The notes under the pieces were generated by a model, which made no database searches, was not told the DNA's origin, and saw only the letters and a list, made by a program, of their open reading frames with translations. From Puffinus mauretanicus (Eukaryota; Chordata; Aves; Procellariiformes; Procellariidae): a stretch of DNA of 64,000 nucleotides. The stretch covers positions 620,001 through 684,000 of the forward strand of contig JAJKFH010003937.1 in NCBI GenBank assembly GCA_023333565.1. The letters are read 5' to 3'. Positions 24,601-38,100 of the stretch are shown in pieces. Each line of letters opens with the position of its first letter. The first letter of the stretch is position 1. A program made the position numbers and the translations under genes.

Positions 24601-27600
24601 AATATCTAAATTGGATCTGAAAGTCAGTAAAACGAGAATACTCTTGATAGATAAACATAGCCGACGCTCTGGTAAACAAGAGCCACCCCCTAATCCGTGT
24701 AACATTCTCATTAATGTTAACTAGCTTGAAATGAAAGAGTAGGCCGTAAAACTTCATCAGAAATGTAATACAGCATCCTCACTGATCTCGCGGTGAAGAC
24801 TGATGCTAAAGCAAAGTTAGCTCCTTTACTCATTGACGTTTGCCATTTACCAGCCACTGCGTTTCTTCGCTGTAATTAGGGGGGTGGGTCTCGGGCAGCC
24901 CTGCGCTCCGCCGGAGCCATCGCGCGTGGGTTACTGGAATGGCAGGCAAATCCAGTTTCATTCAGAAGGACCCAACGTCTGTATCGCCGTCTATAACTTG
25001 CTGTGCATCACCCGATCCTTCCTTTCCGACTTTTCAGGTGTTCGTTGCCAGTTACACTAATTGTCTTTTCCTTCCCAAACCAAATTTTCCAACTTTAATG
25101 TCAAGTGTTAAGCAAAACCAGAAATACGTGGCTGCTCCTGTTAGGCTCCTCCACTACAAAGCGTGCTTTTCCGACTTCTGATGTAACTCACCCTGACGTC
25201 GCCTTTTCCACTGGAAAATCAGTACTTTTTCCTTTACACCAGCTGTCATCACAAACACCCGTGGCCACTGGATTCCTCCACACACGCACTCACCTTTCGA
25301 GCGGTCTCCTGGACACGTATGTTTTCTCTGGCGAGGCTTGGTTTCCTTATGGTCAACCAGGGATACTTTCTGTCGTCTTCTGGCTTGAAACTGCTTGCTC
25401 AGAAAATCTGTTTGCTCGAATGAGCTCCCTGGTTTCTGCCTCTCGAGTTAGTGCTGGATATGGACTACAGGGCTCCTAGATTTCATCTCCTGCAGCCTGA
25501 CTTGTTTCAGAACCCCTCTCCTGCAGTTCCCTGTATCCCTCTGATGCCAAAGTGCATCACCCATAGCCTGCACCCTTCCTCCAGGCTGTTGGTGGTCCCC
25601 GGCCGATCCAAAATCCTCATGCCCTAGGGCAAGTCATGGCGTAGGTCTCACTACTCCGTTTTCCTTTGCCTTCTAACGCAAAAATCACCTGCCACTCTTC
25701 TTCTGCCTGTTAATCAGATGGTCACTATATGAAATAGAAATTATTCATAATGTTGAAGGAAAACACAATTTAATAAGCTAGGAAGGCCAGTACAACTCTA
25801 GCAGTTGCAAAGCTACAGTAGAAATCTATCGTATTTATCATTTTGATAAGGATATTTGATGAAATAGGCTTCTGGACTCAAGACTCAAGTATTTTACCCC
25901 CTATAAGCTCTGATGCAGGAGAGCAGTCAGTGAGTTGCCAGTGCTGCCATGGGCACCACGGGGGTGGTGCAAGTGATGCTGCTGCAGTTGCTTTCTGAAA
26001 TTAAGGGTTCCTTAGCCTTGCTATTTCAGCATCTCTTAGAAGGTATTTTCACCCCTGAAGCCGAGTAAAAACACGACAACCCAAAACCAGGAAAGCACTT
26101 GGCTCTCACCTGTGGTCTACAAGAAGTTTCTCGGGGCTGGAGAGCTGTGTGTCCCACAGCAAGTGAATTTTAGATGGTTTAGCCCTTACCTGGAGCCTCT
26201 GCCAGCAGACGTGGTGAGAGGTCAGTCCTTGATCTGTATCGCATCTTCCACTCTGGATATACAGGCCTATGATTTCTCAAATATTTGCAGAAAGCCAGTC
26301 TATGACTCCCCTCCTAGTGCTTCCGAGTGTATCATGGTTGGAAACGGCCGCTTAGGGCTGATCTCTCCCTGACATGGTAATATGGAATAAATAATTTATG
26401 CCAATCTGTTACTAACAAATCTTTTCTTCCTGCAGGTTATTTACACTCCATGAATTTCACCTACTGAAAATGACTCTCTGGTGTGTCTTCCTATGGATAA
26501 ATTCAACTGTCCAGATAATTCCAGCTCGTGAAACAGTTCTACTGTATTTTAGCAGGTAAGGAAATGAGTTTGAGTGGAAAGAAATTAAGTCAATTCCAAT
26601 TAAAGCTTTTTTTGAAATTCAAATTTCAATTTTGTAATGAGTTTTCCTACATCATCAGGGATTAACTCTTAAATAAGAAACGGTTCCAAAGTGCACATTT
26701 TTATTTCATCTCTTAAGTGTTCACGGAGAACCAGAGAAATCTGTTTTATTTATTATAGCAATCATAGTGTACAAATGTATAGTTCATTTGCATCCCTATG
26801 AAGGAAAGGTGCTGAACAGGAAATCACCCTCAGGCCCCAAATTATATCCTGCTGGAACCTGAATTGCATTTTTTTGAAAGCTCCTAAAATGCGTGGGAGA
26901 CAGTAATGATCTGCACTGAGATAATACAAATAATTTTCTTAGTCTTCACAGACTGAAATTAATTGGTCCTGAGCACGGCTTTAAATATGTGACATTAAAG
27001 AAGCGCATAGTTACCCTACAGGAATAAGCTACCCTACATTTTAATGTTGCATCATTGTCTAGTTTTGTATTCCTGGCCATGTGATATTGACTCTGGAGAT
27101 GTTTTAATTACTCATAAATAATTATGTAAATGTACGTAGCAATGCTTGTTGAAATTAATCATCCATTAGCACATTGGGAAAAAAAAGAAATGGAAATCAG
27201 ATGAGATATTGCTGTTGAAAGCTGAGTTGAAATTCTGTTTCATTTCACAATCAGCGTTCGTGAAATATGCTTGATGAATATCGATTCACCCCGCCGAATA
27301 AATCTGCCTGAGGGAGGAGACACTTCCCAGAGAGGGCAAGTAATATCTGTAATATCTGTAATAATTAAAGGCCCATCAAGAGCTCGCAAAGCAACTCATG
27401 GGGGAGGATAAACTGCTTTTATTCACATTTGTGAATAAGGAAAGAGTAATGCAAAAGAGACACTTAAGGTTACTAAAAAAGTATTGGAGATTAAAAACCC
27501 AAAAGCATAGAGGGTATCTGCCACTCGGCACCACGGACCACTTGCAGGGTCAGCTCGCAGGATTTTATGCCAGCGGCAACCTATGGGCATGCACTGAAAA

Positions 27601-28471
27601 GCAAACACCTATTCCCAGTGCCTTATAAGACGGTGTGAAATAAATCCATAATTCTGATTTTGGCTTCTTTAACCAGTTGATGGGCTTAAGCTGCCCCAGG
27701 GTGCCACACACCTTCCCTCTCCGGGGTGCTGCCCCTCTGATGCCCACCCTGCCACGGCAGCTGCCCGGGGGGCTCCGAGGGAAGAGCCTAGGCATTTCAG
27801 GGCAGGGGAGCTGTGGGACACTGTGAAGACCACAAAAGCAATGCAAAAACGGCTGAGGGCCTTTTCTGACCTTTTGCCCTTTACTTGATTGCCTGTTTCT
27901 TTAAAGCGAATTTTCTTATGGGTTTTTTTTTTTAGTTAGTTTTTTCTCCTGCTATCCCCATGAGGCATTCTTTCCTATGAGTCATGCACACCATAAAGAA
28001 ATTACTGTTTGGCTCAAAGTTCTGCTCCCATGCCTGGAATCAACATTTTTTCAGTGAGAGATAGGAAATGAGCTGAATTTGTGGGTGATTCATTATTTAC
28101 TATTTTGACCTGAGATGTGTTTTTACCACTAGCTTTAAAAGAAAAGAAAATCATACAATAAAATCCCTAAAACCCAAGGCCAAAGCCGACTCAAGACACT
28201 AAACATGCTCTTTAATAGTTTTTTTACATCGTATGTGGTAATAATGCCTTATAACTTTTGACTTGATTTTACATTTTATGAGGATTATTAATGTAATTAA
28301 TTTTATTCCAGAATGGTATCTTAGTTATTTAAAATACCCTTCAAGAGTATATTTTCTCATATGGCTCAGAAACATGGTATTGTTTATGCATTTATATTCT
28401 TTATGTGTGTATGATACAACATAATAAGGCACTTTTTAAACACCTATACAGCCTGGATGTAAAAATCACGC
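18651..28471. other. intergenic DNA, no gene recognised
   Basis: About 9.8 kb of mainly AT-rich sequence. The longest open frames (around 22.8-23.9 kb and 25.1-25.5 kb) overlap on both strands and show no domain or codon pattern. I could not link any into a spliced gene. Confidence 0.55.
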
Positions 28472-28483
28472 ATATATATATAT
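28472..28483. repeat. short (AT)n microsatellite at the CR1 3' end
   Basis: An ATATATATATAT run abuts the AGAATCAT repeats of the CR1 3' terminus. It could be a CR1 tail-associated tract or part of the target site. Confidence 0.8.
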
Positions 28484-29200
28484 AGAATCATAGAATCATA
28501 GAATCAGTAAGGTTGGAAAAGACCTTTAAGATCATCGAGTCCAACCGTCAATCCAACACACCATGCCCACTACACCATGTCCCTAAGGGCCTCATCTACA
28601 CGTCTTTTAAATACTTCCAGGGATGGTGACTCTACCACTTCCCTGGGCAGCCTGTTCCAAGGCCTCACCACTCTTTCAGTAAAGAAATTTCTCCTAATGT
28701 CCAATCTAAACCTCCCCTGGCGCAACTTGAGGCCATTTCCTCTCGTCCTATCGCTAGTTACTTGGGAGAAGAGACCAACACCCACCTCGCCACAACCTCC
28801 TTTCAGGTAGTTGTAGAGCGCGATGAGGTCTCCCCTCAGCCTCCTCTTCTCCAGACTAAACAACCCCAGTTCCCTCAGCCGCTCCTCATAAGACTTGTGC
28901 TCCAGGCCCTTCACCAGCTTCGTTGCCCTCCTCTGGACACGCCCCAGCACCTCCATGTCCTTCTTGTAGTGAGGGGCCCAAAACTGAACACAGGATTCGA
29001 GGTGCGGCCTCACCAGTGCCGAGTACAGGGGCACGATCACCTCCCTGCTCCTGCTGGCCACACTATTCCTAATACAGGCCAGGATGCCATTGGCCTTCTT
29101 GGCCACCTGAGCACACTGCTGGCTCATGTTCAGCCGACTGTCAACCAGCACCCCCAGGTCCTTTTCCTCCGGCCAGCTTTCCAGCCACTCTTCACCTATA
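28484..29200 (-). mobile_element. CR1 LINE, 5'-truncated, 3' part of ORF2 still open
   Basis: On the plus strand it begins with three AGAATCAT-type units. Read on the minus strand it encodes the C-terminal end of the CR1 reverse-transcriptase polyprotein: [94 protein letters not shown] and [20 protein letters not shown]. The frame stays open for about 210 codons and stops at 28570. CR1 similarity fades near 29200, although the frame runs on to 29394 through unrelated sequence. The reverse-transcriptase catalytic motif and endonuclease are absent, so the copy cannot move itself. Confidence 0.95.
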
Positions 29201-29682
29201 AACAGAGCAGTCCTGGGCACTAAAGCCCATCTAAGCTCAGAAGCCCAGATTTGGAATAAAAGAGAATTCCAGATGATAAAAGAGCAAATTAGACCAAAAC
29301 CTGGCAACCAAAATCTGATGCGAGCCCCAGAAGCCACTTCCATCGGGGTCAGCTGGAAGGGCCCCAGCAAAAATATTAAGAATTGGGGGAACACGCAGGG
29401 GCCTTCTTGTTAGATGGATTTTTAAGGGTATTTTAGTATTAATCCCGGTGGATTACAACCGTTTCCAGTTGCCAGACAATTCCAGCAGTGCTATTTGCCT
29501 GAGCTCCAGCCCAACGGGCAGACCCCGAAGGCAGCCCAGCCCAAGCCACCAAAATCCTCCTGGAAGCCAAGAAGGTGAAACCTAACCACTGCTGCCTGTA
29601 GTAGGGATATTTGCAATGGACCTGGAAAGGTCGGTCCTGGGATCAAAGGCAACCACAGACTGCCAGATTTCCAACTGCTGAA

Positions 29683-29751
29683 GGTTTGCCAAACACCAAG
29701 GGTTTGCCAAACACCAAGGTTTGCCAAACACCAAGGTTTGCCAAACACCAA
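29683..29751. repeat. minisatellite, four units of 17-18 bp
   Basis: Units GGTTTGCCAAACACCAA start at 29683 (with one extra G, 18 bp), 29701, 29718 and 29735; a degenerate fifth start (GGTTCGCC) follows at 29752. Each unit contains GTTTG-C-CAAAC, a perfect inverted repeat with a one-base centre. The minus-strand open frame across it repeats a short peptide only because of this array. Confidence 0.95.
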
Positions 29752-32700
29752 GGTTCGCCCATTTGTCTTCAATGCTCTCAGGTGGGGTATTGAAACATTC
29801 TCTCTTCCTACAGGCTTGTCTCTCGGTATGTCAAAGCATTTGTGGCTTTGAGGGGTTGACCTTCCTCCATCTCCATCACAAACAGCACTGATGTGCTTCT
29901 CTGAACATGTTGGGGTCTTGCCCCATGCACGACTGCGTATGGTCACGGCTCCGCTCGGCTTAGGACCCCACCATGGATCCCTAAATCAACACGACTATGT
30001 AAACGCCATGAATCAGGTCTTCACTTAAAGGAGTGAAAATAAAATCCGGACCAAGCTCTGAAAGTCTTGCTTGAACCCTTTGCAAGTCACTTTCTAAAAT
30101 TAGATTTAGACATTTAGGTCATTATAGAGCAGATGCTGCCACCAAATTTGTTTGGATGTAACTCACTGCGGCACTTTTGCCAGTAGAAACAAATTAGAAA
30201 ATGCTGGCTAGCTCATCAAATCCTACTGATTTATTCATTTCGAACTAAAGCAGTTGCAGAAAGTTCTTAAGTAGTGCACCTCCATCCTTGGCAGGTATTT
30301 ATGAAAAAGGCGATGATTTTTATTTTTACTGCAGGAAATGGAACACATCTGGGATCAAGAAGTCTCTTTTACGGTGGCCATCAGTTCAGGTGGGAGGGGA
30401 AGAGGAGGAAGAGGAGATGAGGAATTTCCCAGAAAAGGCCACGATACATTTTAAAAAAAAAATAAACTAAAATATTGTTCAGAATGATTTCTCTTGGTTG
30501 AAGTGAATATTATCCATCCGGTCCTCCCAGGATAGCTTCTGAAGGTGGGTTTTTAAAGTGCAGCTGGCTGTTCCCATTTGACTAATATTCTTGCAACCAT
30601 GTAGTGACAAGATTGCGTGGCAATGAGATTGCCTTTCTATGCTCCATGCAAGCAGCTGGAGGAAAGTAGGAGCTATCAATGACCTCTCCTCCCAAAAAAG
30701 CCACCCAATATACAGACCCAACTTGCAATTTTTTCACAAGTCCCATGATTTTTAGTTGGGAGGAAGAATGGGTTTAAAAGCCCCACATCCTGGAAGCAGC
30801 TAAATCGGCATGTACCACCCTAAAATATCTTGAATTGCAGAAAGCCAGAGCTAAACAAGCAGAACCCCTAAACTATAATTTACAAACAACAACAACATTT
30901 TAAGCCATCCTACGATTTTTGGAGTCTGATTAATGAGTCTGAATGGTGGCGTGTGCAACCAGCACACAAACAGCATCTAAGATTTTCCTATTTCTGCTTG
31001 GCTGTGACTACTTTAAACAATTACTTCAGAAGGGTTTCATGTCCAACTGGGCATATGTTGTGTTGCTTGTGGCGAGGAGTCCAGGGGCCTGTTGACCGTC
31101 ATTGGACACATCAGGGACGATCTCTTAATTACCAGACACGTTGAGGCTGTTCTAGCTGCAGAGATGTCCTGAGGCTTCCCTCCCACTCTTCATCAGGAGT
31201 AGAGATGAGGAGATCTCTGCTCCCCGTTCAAAGGCACTGTCCTCAGCTCAATCTGCTCGAGCTGTTAGCATTCTTTAAATTAAAAGCAAGCCCATTTTTA
31301 GTCTTTTTCATCTTGAATGAGTGATTTCGGGAAGGTGTAGCAGATCTTACAAACCATGACACTACTCAAAACCCAACGTAGGACTGCAGCGACCGAAGGT
31401 CTCGCAAGCTCCTGCACAGGAAACAAGATCTCAATGGCATTTCTGTCTCATTTCTGAAGGAGCCCGGCCCCGTTCCTCTTCCTTTTCAGAACATGAACAA
31501 TGTCTAGAACGGTATATATATTGCTAATGCAAGCTGGGGTTTTGTTCATTGTTAATGCAGTGAAAAATACAGACTTTTCACACAGTTTTCTTTGTAAAGC
31601 CAACAGTTGGCTACAAGCAAATGCTCTGTAAGCACAGGATGCACATTACAGGGAAGAATGCTACTGGACTGGCAAAGTCAGGTCCACAAAAACAATGAAA
31701 TGACATGATTAAAACTTCCTATGCAATCTTAATCCAGGGCCCTTTTGCGTAAGCATTATAATAAAGTCTTATAATAAATAACTGAAGAACCATTTTTGTC
31801 ATCGCATCCCTGTTGCAGCGTGGAAAAGCATTCAAAAATGAGGTGCCTGCATGTTCTGTCTGCTTCTTGTGGCCTACTGCATCTTGCAATATGCTGTTTA
31901 AACACCTTTTTGAAATCATGATACTTAACGTCACCATCAGGTTTATGATGGTTCTCACCTCATTCTTGCTGGTGAACATCACAGATGTTTATTAATTATG
32001 TACTTTCATACCAATTTGAGGTGTGAAGATTCAAGTCCTCTAAATTCCTTCCTTGGGGAACAAGGACAGAGGTAAATGAACATCAGAAGTGTCCACCTTC
32101 TCTGCTCAGCTGCTTCCTCCGACCTGGAGTTCCTTCAGAGGATTTAGAGGTATACAGCATTTCGCTTATTTGACATGCAACTTCAGCGAACCCCAGTAAC
32201 AATGAGTTATTGACAGCTCTGCAGCTCTGAATCAGCGGTCTCCAGAAAATAAACCATGACTCACTGGTGACGATGTGAGGAATTGATTAAGGCACCAGGT
32301 GTTACAGGCAACCCAGCCTCTTTTCCTAAACAAGCCTGATTCATGCCCAGAACAGGTCCATCCTCTGCAGCGAAACAGGCAGGTATCTCATAGGAAAAAG
32401 AAAAAGTAGTATCATGGAACTGCTGTTCATTGGGCTGATTTATGTGAGGCTGATCTAAGGTTGAACAAGTGCCCTTTTGGGGTATTCTTAACTCATTTTC
32501 ATGTTTTAGTGTAACTTCCCTTACGTCCGGTGGTGATAACCACAGGAGGAGATGCTATCCAGAGGGACTGGGTCATCTTACCCCCCGTCAGAGGTACGAG
32601 AGTGCACGTTCTGGGTTGAAAAGAGTAAATATGGGAAAGACTCGTCAAAAGCACAGCTGTTATATAGGATTTCATGCTGAGGAGTCAGAAGGGATTTGTG

Positions 32701-33284
32701 TTTGGAGATGAGACCTGGAGTGAAATTTAGCAGTATGGTTTGGAGGGGCTGGTTCAGAACAAAAGAGAAAGAGGATCTGGGGCTTTTCCAGCAATGCTGT
32801 ATTTTAAAAGGTCATAGTGAAAAATAGGTTTGCTGGATACTCATGTGGGTTTCCACCACGACTCACTGGATGAGCTAGCCCACATACTGTAATCGGTTTG
32901 TGCCTTGGAATTCACGTCTGCTCAGGAGGCTGAATTGCAGAGCCTTTCAGTGCATTTCTTTCTTGTTTTTCTTAGGCTGAGATTTTCCAGCGTGGCTGCA
33001 TCTTTCAGGTGTGGCACATTATTTGTGTTAGACCTGAGGTGGGATTCAATAAAAACCAGCCAAGCCAGAGAGACAGTGCACCTCAAAGAGAAGAGGTGCT
33101 ACGAAGCATTAATGCTTATTTACCCTGGAAAGAAGCAATTCAAACAACATATTTTCTTCCAGAGTTTAGATGAACTTGCTGTTTAACTCCTTTGTTACCA
33201 AAGGCTGCTGAATTCCCAGGCAATAGCACGGCTGAGACAAATCACCATTTCCTCTTCAGAAAATGGAAGTGGTGTACAATTGTT

Positions 33285-33333
33285 CTTTTTTCTTTGGGTT
33301 TTTTTTTGTGTGTGTGTTGTTTTTTTTTTTTTT
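33285..33333. repeat. T-rich / GT-rich simple sequence
   Basis: Poly-T runs are interrupted by GGG and by a GTGTGTGTG stretch. It is low-complexity sequence with no other feature. Confidence 0.9.
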
Positions 33334-35006
33334 AGGAAAAACAACTTCTGAGTTCCTTTACCACTTTCTGCGCTGAGCTACAATGGGGCCCAGCCAACCG
33401 TGACCTTTCACAACGTGGGGGAGGAGATACGATGGCGTTACAGCTCGTTTCTAATTTGTAATGATCCCTTTGCAAAATAGTACCTGTGTTTCCAGGACCC
33501 ACGAACGCACAGCTACTCGGAGAAGCAAACGATTAATCTTTCTCTTTCATTTCCTTCAGAAGCTGCGGCAGGGTTCAGCCGACCTATATATGTCTCTCTC
33601 TCTTTATATTTTCTTTGCAATCAGAGCATTTAGATCGCATTAAAATGCAGCAGCAAAAGGCAGCATATGGAAAATTCTGATTGAAAACATACGGGAAGTT
33701 GCATCAGAAACAGAGACTTTTTTCTCTTGCCTTCTGCGGATGTTGATTTGCTCCACTCACAACTATTTGGGGAAATAGCAGGGAAAATATATTTTGTTTT
33801 TTGCTGAGCGCCGTGGATTGATAACTTCAGCGTTACTGTGATCTCTATCACGTTCCCCCAGCTGAGAGACTTCTTTCTCTCGAATCACATGTTTCCTATT
33901 AATAATTACTCCACAAAAGTTTAGTTACATATTATTCATAGCTTTTTTTCGACGTTGTTGACACCACCTGCACTTAACTCTCAAAACCAGTCCTGAATCA
34001 GCTTTCACAGATCTCCGCCAGATTTGCGTGTCACCAGATGAAAAATATAACTATTACAGTAAAACAATTTTTTACTTTTTTCCTTCCTAGAGCTAATTGT
34101 TTTAATTATTCACCACTTCGTTTCCTGCTAGTAACCAGTGCTGCTTCTTGCCCTGCCTGTAATCGTGTTTATTTGTTAATGCCAGGGACAGACGGAGAAG
34201 CTACCGCTGTAAGAGTGGAAACGATCTTAAATCAGCTTCAGCCCTGGCTCGCATCTCGCACAGTCCCATTCATCTCACGGAGGCTGTAAGGGTTTGTAAA
34301 TCGGACAGGGCCCTACATTCTCACACCAACAAAAAAATCAAAGGGAATCAGCTACGGACTTAGGAAAGAGCGTTAATGATCACAGACGGCTAAATTGCCG
34401 GCATTACTGTAGTGCAGCTTTCTCTTCGCTTATATCCCAGGCTGCTACAATTCATCAGTGTGAATAGCAAAATCTTAAATGTTTCAGCTCATGAAGAAAA
34501 TAAAGGTCCAATTTAACAAGGGTGGTTTATGCAATTTAATTTTAGATTTTAATTATTTCTGCCCACAAACACGAAAAAAAAAAAAACAGGAAAAAACCAC
34601 TGATCTGGCAAGAGCGGGATGCCCAGTATCGCGGTGCTGCTTGGTGCTGCTCCTTCCAGCGCAACAGAAAAAGACGGCCGCAGCCTGTGCCGCTGGATTT
34701 ATAAGCACACAAAGCTTTTTATTTCATTTCAAGCATTCAAATTCCGGTTTGTAACAAAACAGGGACCTTGCACGCCAGGCGGGAAAGCCAAGCAGCCGCA
34801 GAAGCTCCCGCGCAGCAAGGCTGAGCCCGGGCCGGGGGCTGTGGCAGGGGGGCCCGGTGGGTCCTGGGGACGTGGTGCAGGAACGTAGCCTGAAATTACC
34901 TTTTCTAGCCAGTCTGTTGATGCATTTGTCATTCCCTTTCGATCATTTTACTTGCATGGGATCAAAGACTCCATCTCGCAGGGTTTGTTCTAACATTAGA
35001 ATGCTT

Positions 35007-35042
35007 TAATAAAGACGTTAAAAACGCTTAATAAAGACGTTA
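35007..35042. repeat. 22-bp tandem duplication
   Basis: TAATAAAGACGTTA occurs at 35007-35020 and again at 35029-35042, so the period is 22 bp. Both copies include an AATAAA hexamer, which is probably coincidental as no gene ends here. Confidence 0.85.
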
Positions 35043-36856
35043 TTTTTCACGTGTACACATTTCTGTCATTTTTTAAAAATACACTTGTTTAAAAATTGTT
35101 TCTTTTCTTCCCTTCCTCTTCTTCCTCCAATATCACTGGACTGAGGTGAGCAGCAGATACTACTTAGTCATAGTTTCGGTGATAGTTTGGTAACCTGGTA
35201 CCTCCTTACCCTGGAAAGACTCACGTCACGAAGAACACCAGTTAGGTGTGAGAAGAAGCACTTTGCTGTGGTCTTCAGCTTCCCCAAATCCTTACGTCCA
35301 GAAGAACTAGCTGCTCTCACTTTTAGAGAGTTTCTAAGTGTACTTGTCACTCTTTTATGCTCCTTCTAGAATTTATACACCTTGAGCTGACAGCAGTACA
35401 AATCATTTCTGGCCTTAAAAGTAAAGGTTTAAGAAAGACATAGACAGACGGAATGAATAAAGTTTTAAAAACTTTCCAAACCATTTGTCAGATCTTTTTT
35501 TTTCTGCAGCAGGAGGCTGGCAGCAGTGACCTGTGCTGGGAAATGCTTAGTGCTCCAGCGTGGCCTTGGTATTTGTAGGCTAATTTTTGTTTTGAGTATA
35601 ACTCTTGACTCATGGAAAAATAATCTAAGTGTTTTGGGCTGGTCCCCGACTTGATCTTCCTTGAATTAATGACTGTCTGTTTCAAAATAAGCGTGGAGAA
35701 GCTTTTATGATAATGTTTTTATCCTCTTGCTCTCTCCCTCGCCCGCTCTGCGAGAGGCAGAAGTCGCTGGAAGTCAGCTCCCAGCAGCTGCTGCCTATGT
35801 GGGTGGTTGGGCTTTTCCAGCCAGCAAAATTCAGCGATCGGCTCTACCAGCCTCCTGCTGCCACTCCAGCACTGCCGTCTCCAAGCATAAAGTGACAGTT
35901 CATGTTAAAAATTAATGCTAAGATGCGAAATTACATCAGCCAGTTTTAAGCTGAGTGCTACAACTGCCGCTTTAGGCAAATGGCAAACATCCCTCTGAAA
36001 GTCAGTACGTTGGGAGGCACACACACCAAACAAAACCTAAACAGCTAAATTTAGTCCGGATAGGAAATTAGCTTGAGGTTAAGTAAAGTTTTCTGCTACT
36101 TTGTTTTGTTTTTAGATTACCCAAGAGATGTTCCTTCCTGGAAAGGGAAATAGGACAGAGATACATAGCTGTTTTTCAATCCCTTCGTTTACATGGACTC
36201 ATTTCAAGTACGTTTTATCATGTGTTTGTGATTTAAACCTTACCGGCTCCTATTTTCAGATGGAAAGATTTGAAGTGCCAGTGCCAGGTCTGCGTGCAGC
36301 ACAGCTCCTATCGGTACCTCTCTCCTGGGCAGGGGGGCACCTTTCCTCCAAACTCTTACCTGCTCTGAACACAGGAAGACAATGTAAAAGTTTATTTTAA
36401 AAAAATTCCTTCACATCTAGTAGTTAGAATCAGTATTTATTGCAAAATTACATTCCAGAACAGATGAAAAATTACAAGCTTTGCTATGTAATGTCTAAGC
36501 CAGAGGAGACAGAGCTCCTCAATCCAGCAACTCCAGCCAAAGCTCAGTAAAATCTAACCCACAGGCTTTCTGGATTCATATTTTATCACCTACCCTAACA
36601 TTTTCGCTTGGGCGTCATTTTGCTTAGAGAGATGTTTCTAAACCTAAATCCTGGAGCTAAGCAGCCAAGCGTCTGTTTGTGTGCATCAAACCAGATCTAT
36701 AATTTCTGATCTCTTTCATTGAAGACACCAGTTTTCTTTGTACTCATGTAATTTTTTCCTACTTGTTTTGTTTTGCAATAATCAGGGTAGAAGTAACTGT
36801 AGGAAAGCATACACTTATAGATTTAATTACTGATCCAGGATATAAATCTTGTTCCT

Positions 36857-36900
36857 TAAGCAAACACAAACTGTTTAAACAGTTGTTTAAGCAAACATAA
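36857..36900. promoter_or_regulatory. 16-bp palindrome flanked by direct repeats, forkhead-like words
   Basis: AACTGTTTAAACAGTT at 36869-36884 is a perfect palindrome. On each side lies TTAAGCAAACA (near 36857 and near 36888) as a direct repeat. GCAAACA and TGTTTAAACA both resemble forkhead-factor sites, giving three to four such words in about 45 bp. Regulatory function is inference. Confidence 0.35.
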
Positions 36901-38100
36901 AGGGTGAGGTACGCTGGAAAGGCTTCTAAAAATGCTCTGAAAGTTGGGGACTTGGTGGGGTTTTTTTGTTTAACAAGGCTATACCATCACTTCTTATACC
37001 TGCTGGGGAGGTGGTGGGAGAGGAAAAGGATCCTCAGCGCTTGTATAATGAGCTTTTTGCTGGCAAGCCCTCGCTTGGGGAGCCCTCGCAGGGAACTTGT
37101 ACTCCTAAAGCCTCCTGCAGCCCAGTCCCTCCAGTCCAGGGGTGGCAAAACAGTGTGCACAGGGGGAAGCTAGCCCTGGCCAGGGCTCCCCCCGTCCCCC
37201 CTTTGCTGGAAGCACAGCTGGGAGAGGATCTGTAGGGAAAACTGGTGAGAAACTGCTTCGGTGGCACTGAGCACTCGGGGACTTCCAGAGCTGCGGCAAG
37301 GCAGGTTAAACGGCAACGCAGTGGGATCTCCCTTTGAAGGCTGCTATGTACCTACGCCACAGTTGTTCTTTCAGAGGAAATGATAGGAACGTACAGTTTC
37401 GGAGCAGGAAATACCACTGTCTTAATAACATTGTGCGTTGGAACACAGGGTGGCATCGAGCTGGACGGGCGGCTGTTGAAGCCAAACTTGCCCCCTGGCA
37501 CTCTTGCAGCTGGAGGACTTGCGGGAGATGGACTTCTTCCCAGTGCCTCGGCTGGCGGGGTCCTAGCCGAGCATCGCCGTGCAGCGAGATGGAAGAATCA
37601 TTTGCAGAACAGAAATAGAAAATGTTGGAGGTTGTTCCTTGAAACTCAGATTACTGCTTTTTGTATTGCGTCCTTACAAAGTGCCTTGAAGTCCTGGTCA
37701 GATTTGGGCCAGAAGAAGGGTGTCAGAAACAACCTCTGAACTGCAAAGCTTTTGCTTTCCTGTTGCATGTATAAAATAGCTTTGGTGGGACACCTTGGGA
37801 TATTAGCTACCCTGTAAATGAGGCTAAAAAGTAGATAAGCACAGAAAGACGGACAATTTTAGCTTAGAGGATAGACTACTGTTATCCTTACATGCACTTC
37901 CTAAATAATTTTTTTACTTTCTGGAGGTTTCTGAAGAGTGCATTATTCAAAACATCCAGCTATTCCTTCTGAGAATGAGTGTGTTCCCTGGCATCTTATG
38001 AAACGTTCACTGTAATTAATTATTAATTTTTTTTTCAAGTGTCTATGAGTTTCTTCCACTCTGTACAACATGTGCAAGGTCATCTCTCCAAGGAAGAAGG

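Larger units (their letters stand above)
29201..38100. other. intergenic DNA with small repeats, no gene recognised
   Basis: About 8.9 kb. It contains the minisatellite at 29683, the forkhead-like palindrome at 36857, the 22-bp duplication at 35007 and a T/GT-rich tract at 33285, each listed separately. Open frames around 34.6-34.9 kb and 37.0-37.7 kb are in GC-richer DNA and have no recognisable domain. Confidence 0.55.

Noticed and set aside
29201..29394. N-terminal extension of the CR1 frame
   Set aside because: It continues in frame by chance beyond the 5' truncation; this part has no CR1 similarity.
28762..29413. Plus-strand open frames over the CR1 element
   Set aside because: They are antisense shadows of the CR1 ORF2 frame on the minus strand.
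29491..29946. 151-codon minus-strand open frame
   Set aside because: It is kept open largely by the minisatellite and has no domain; the repeated peptide is a by-product of the repeat.
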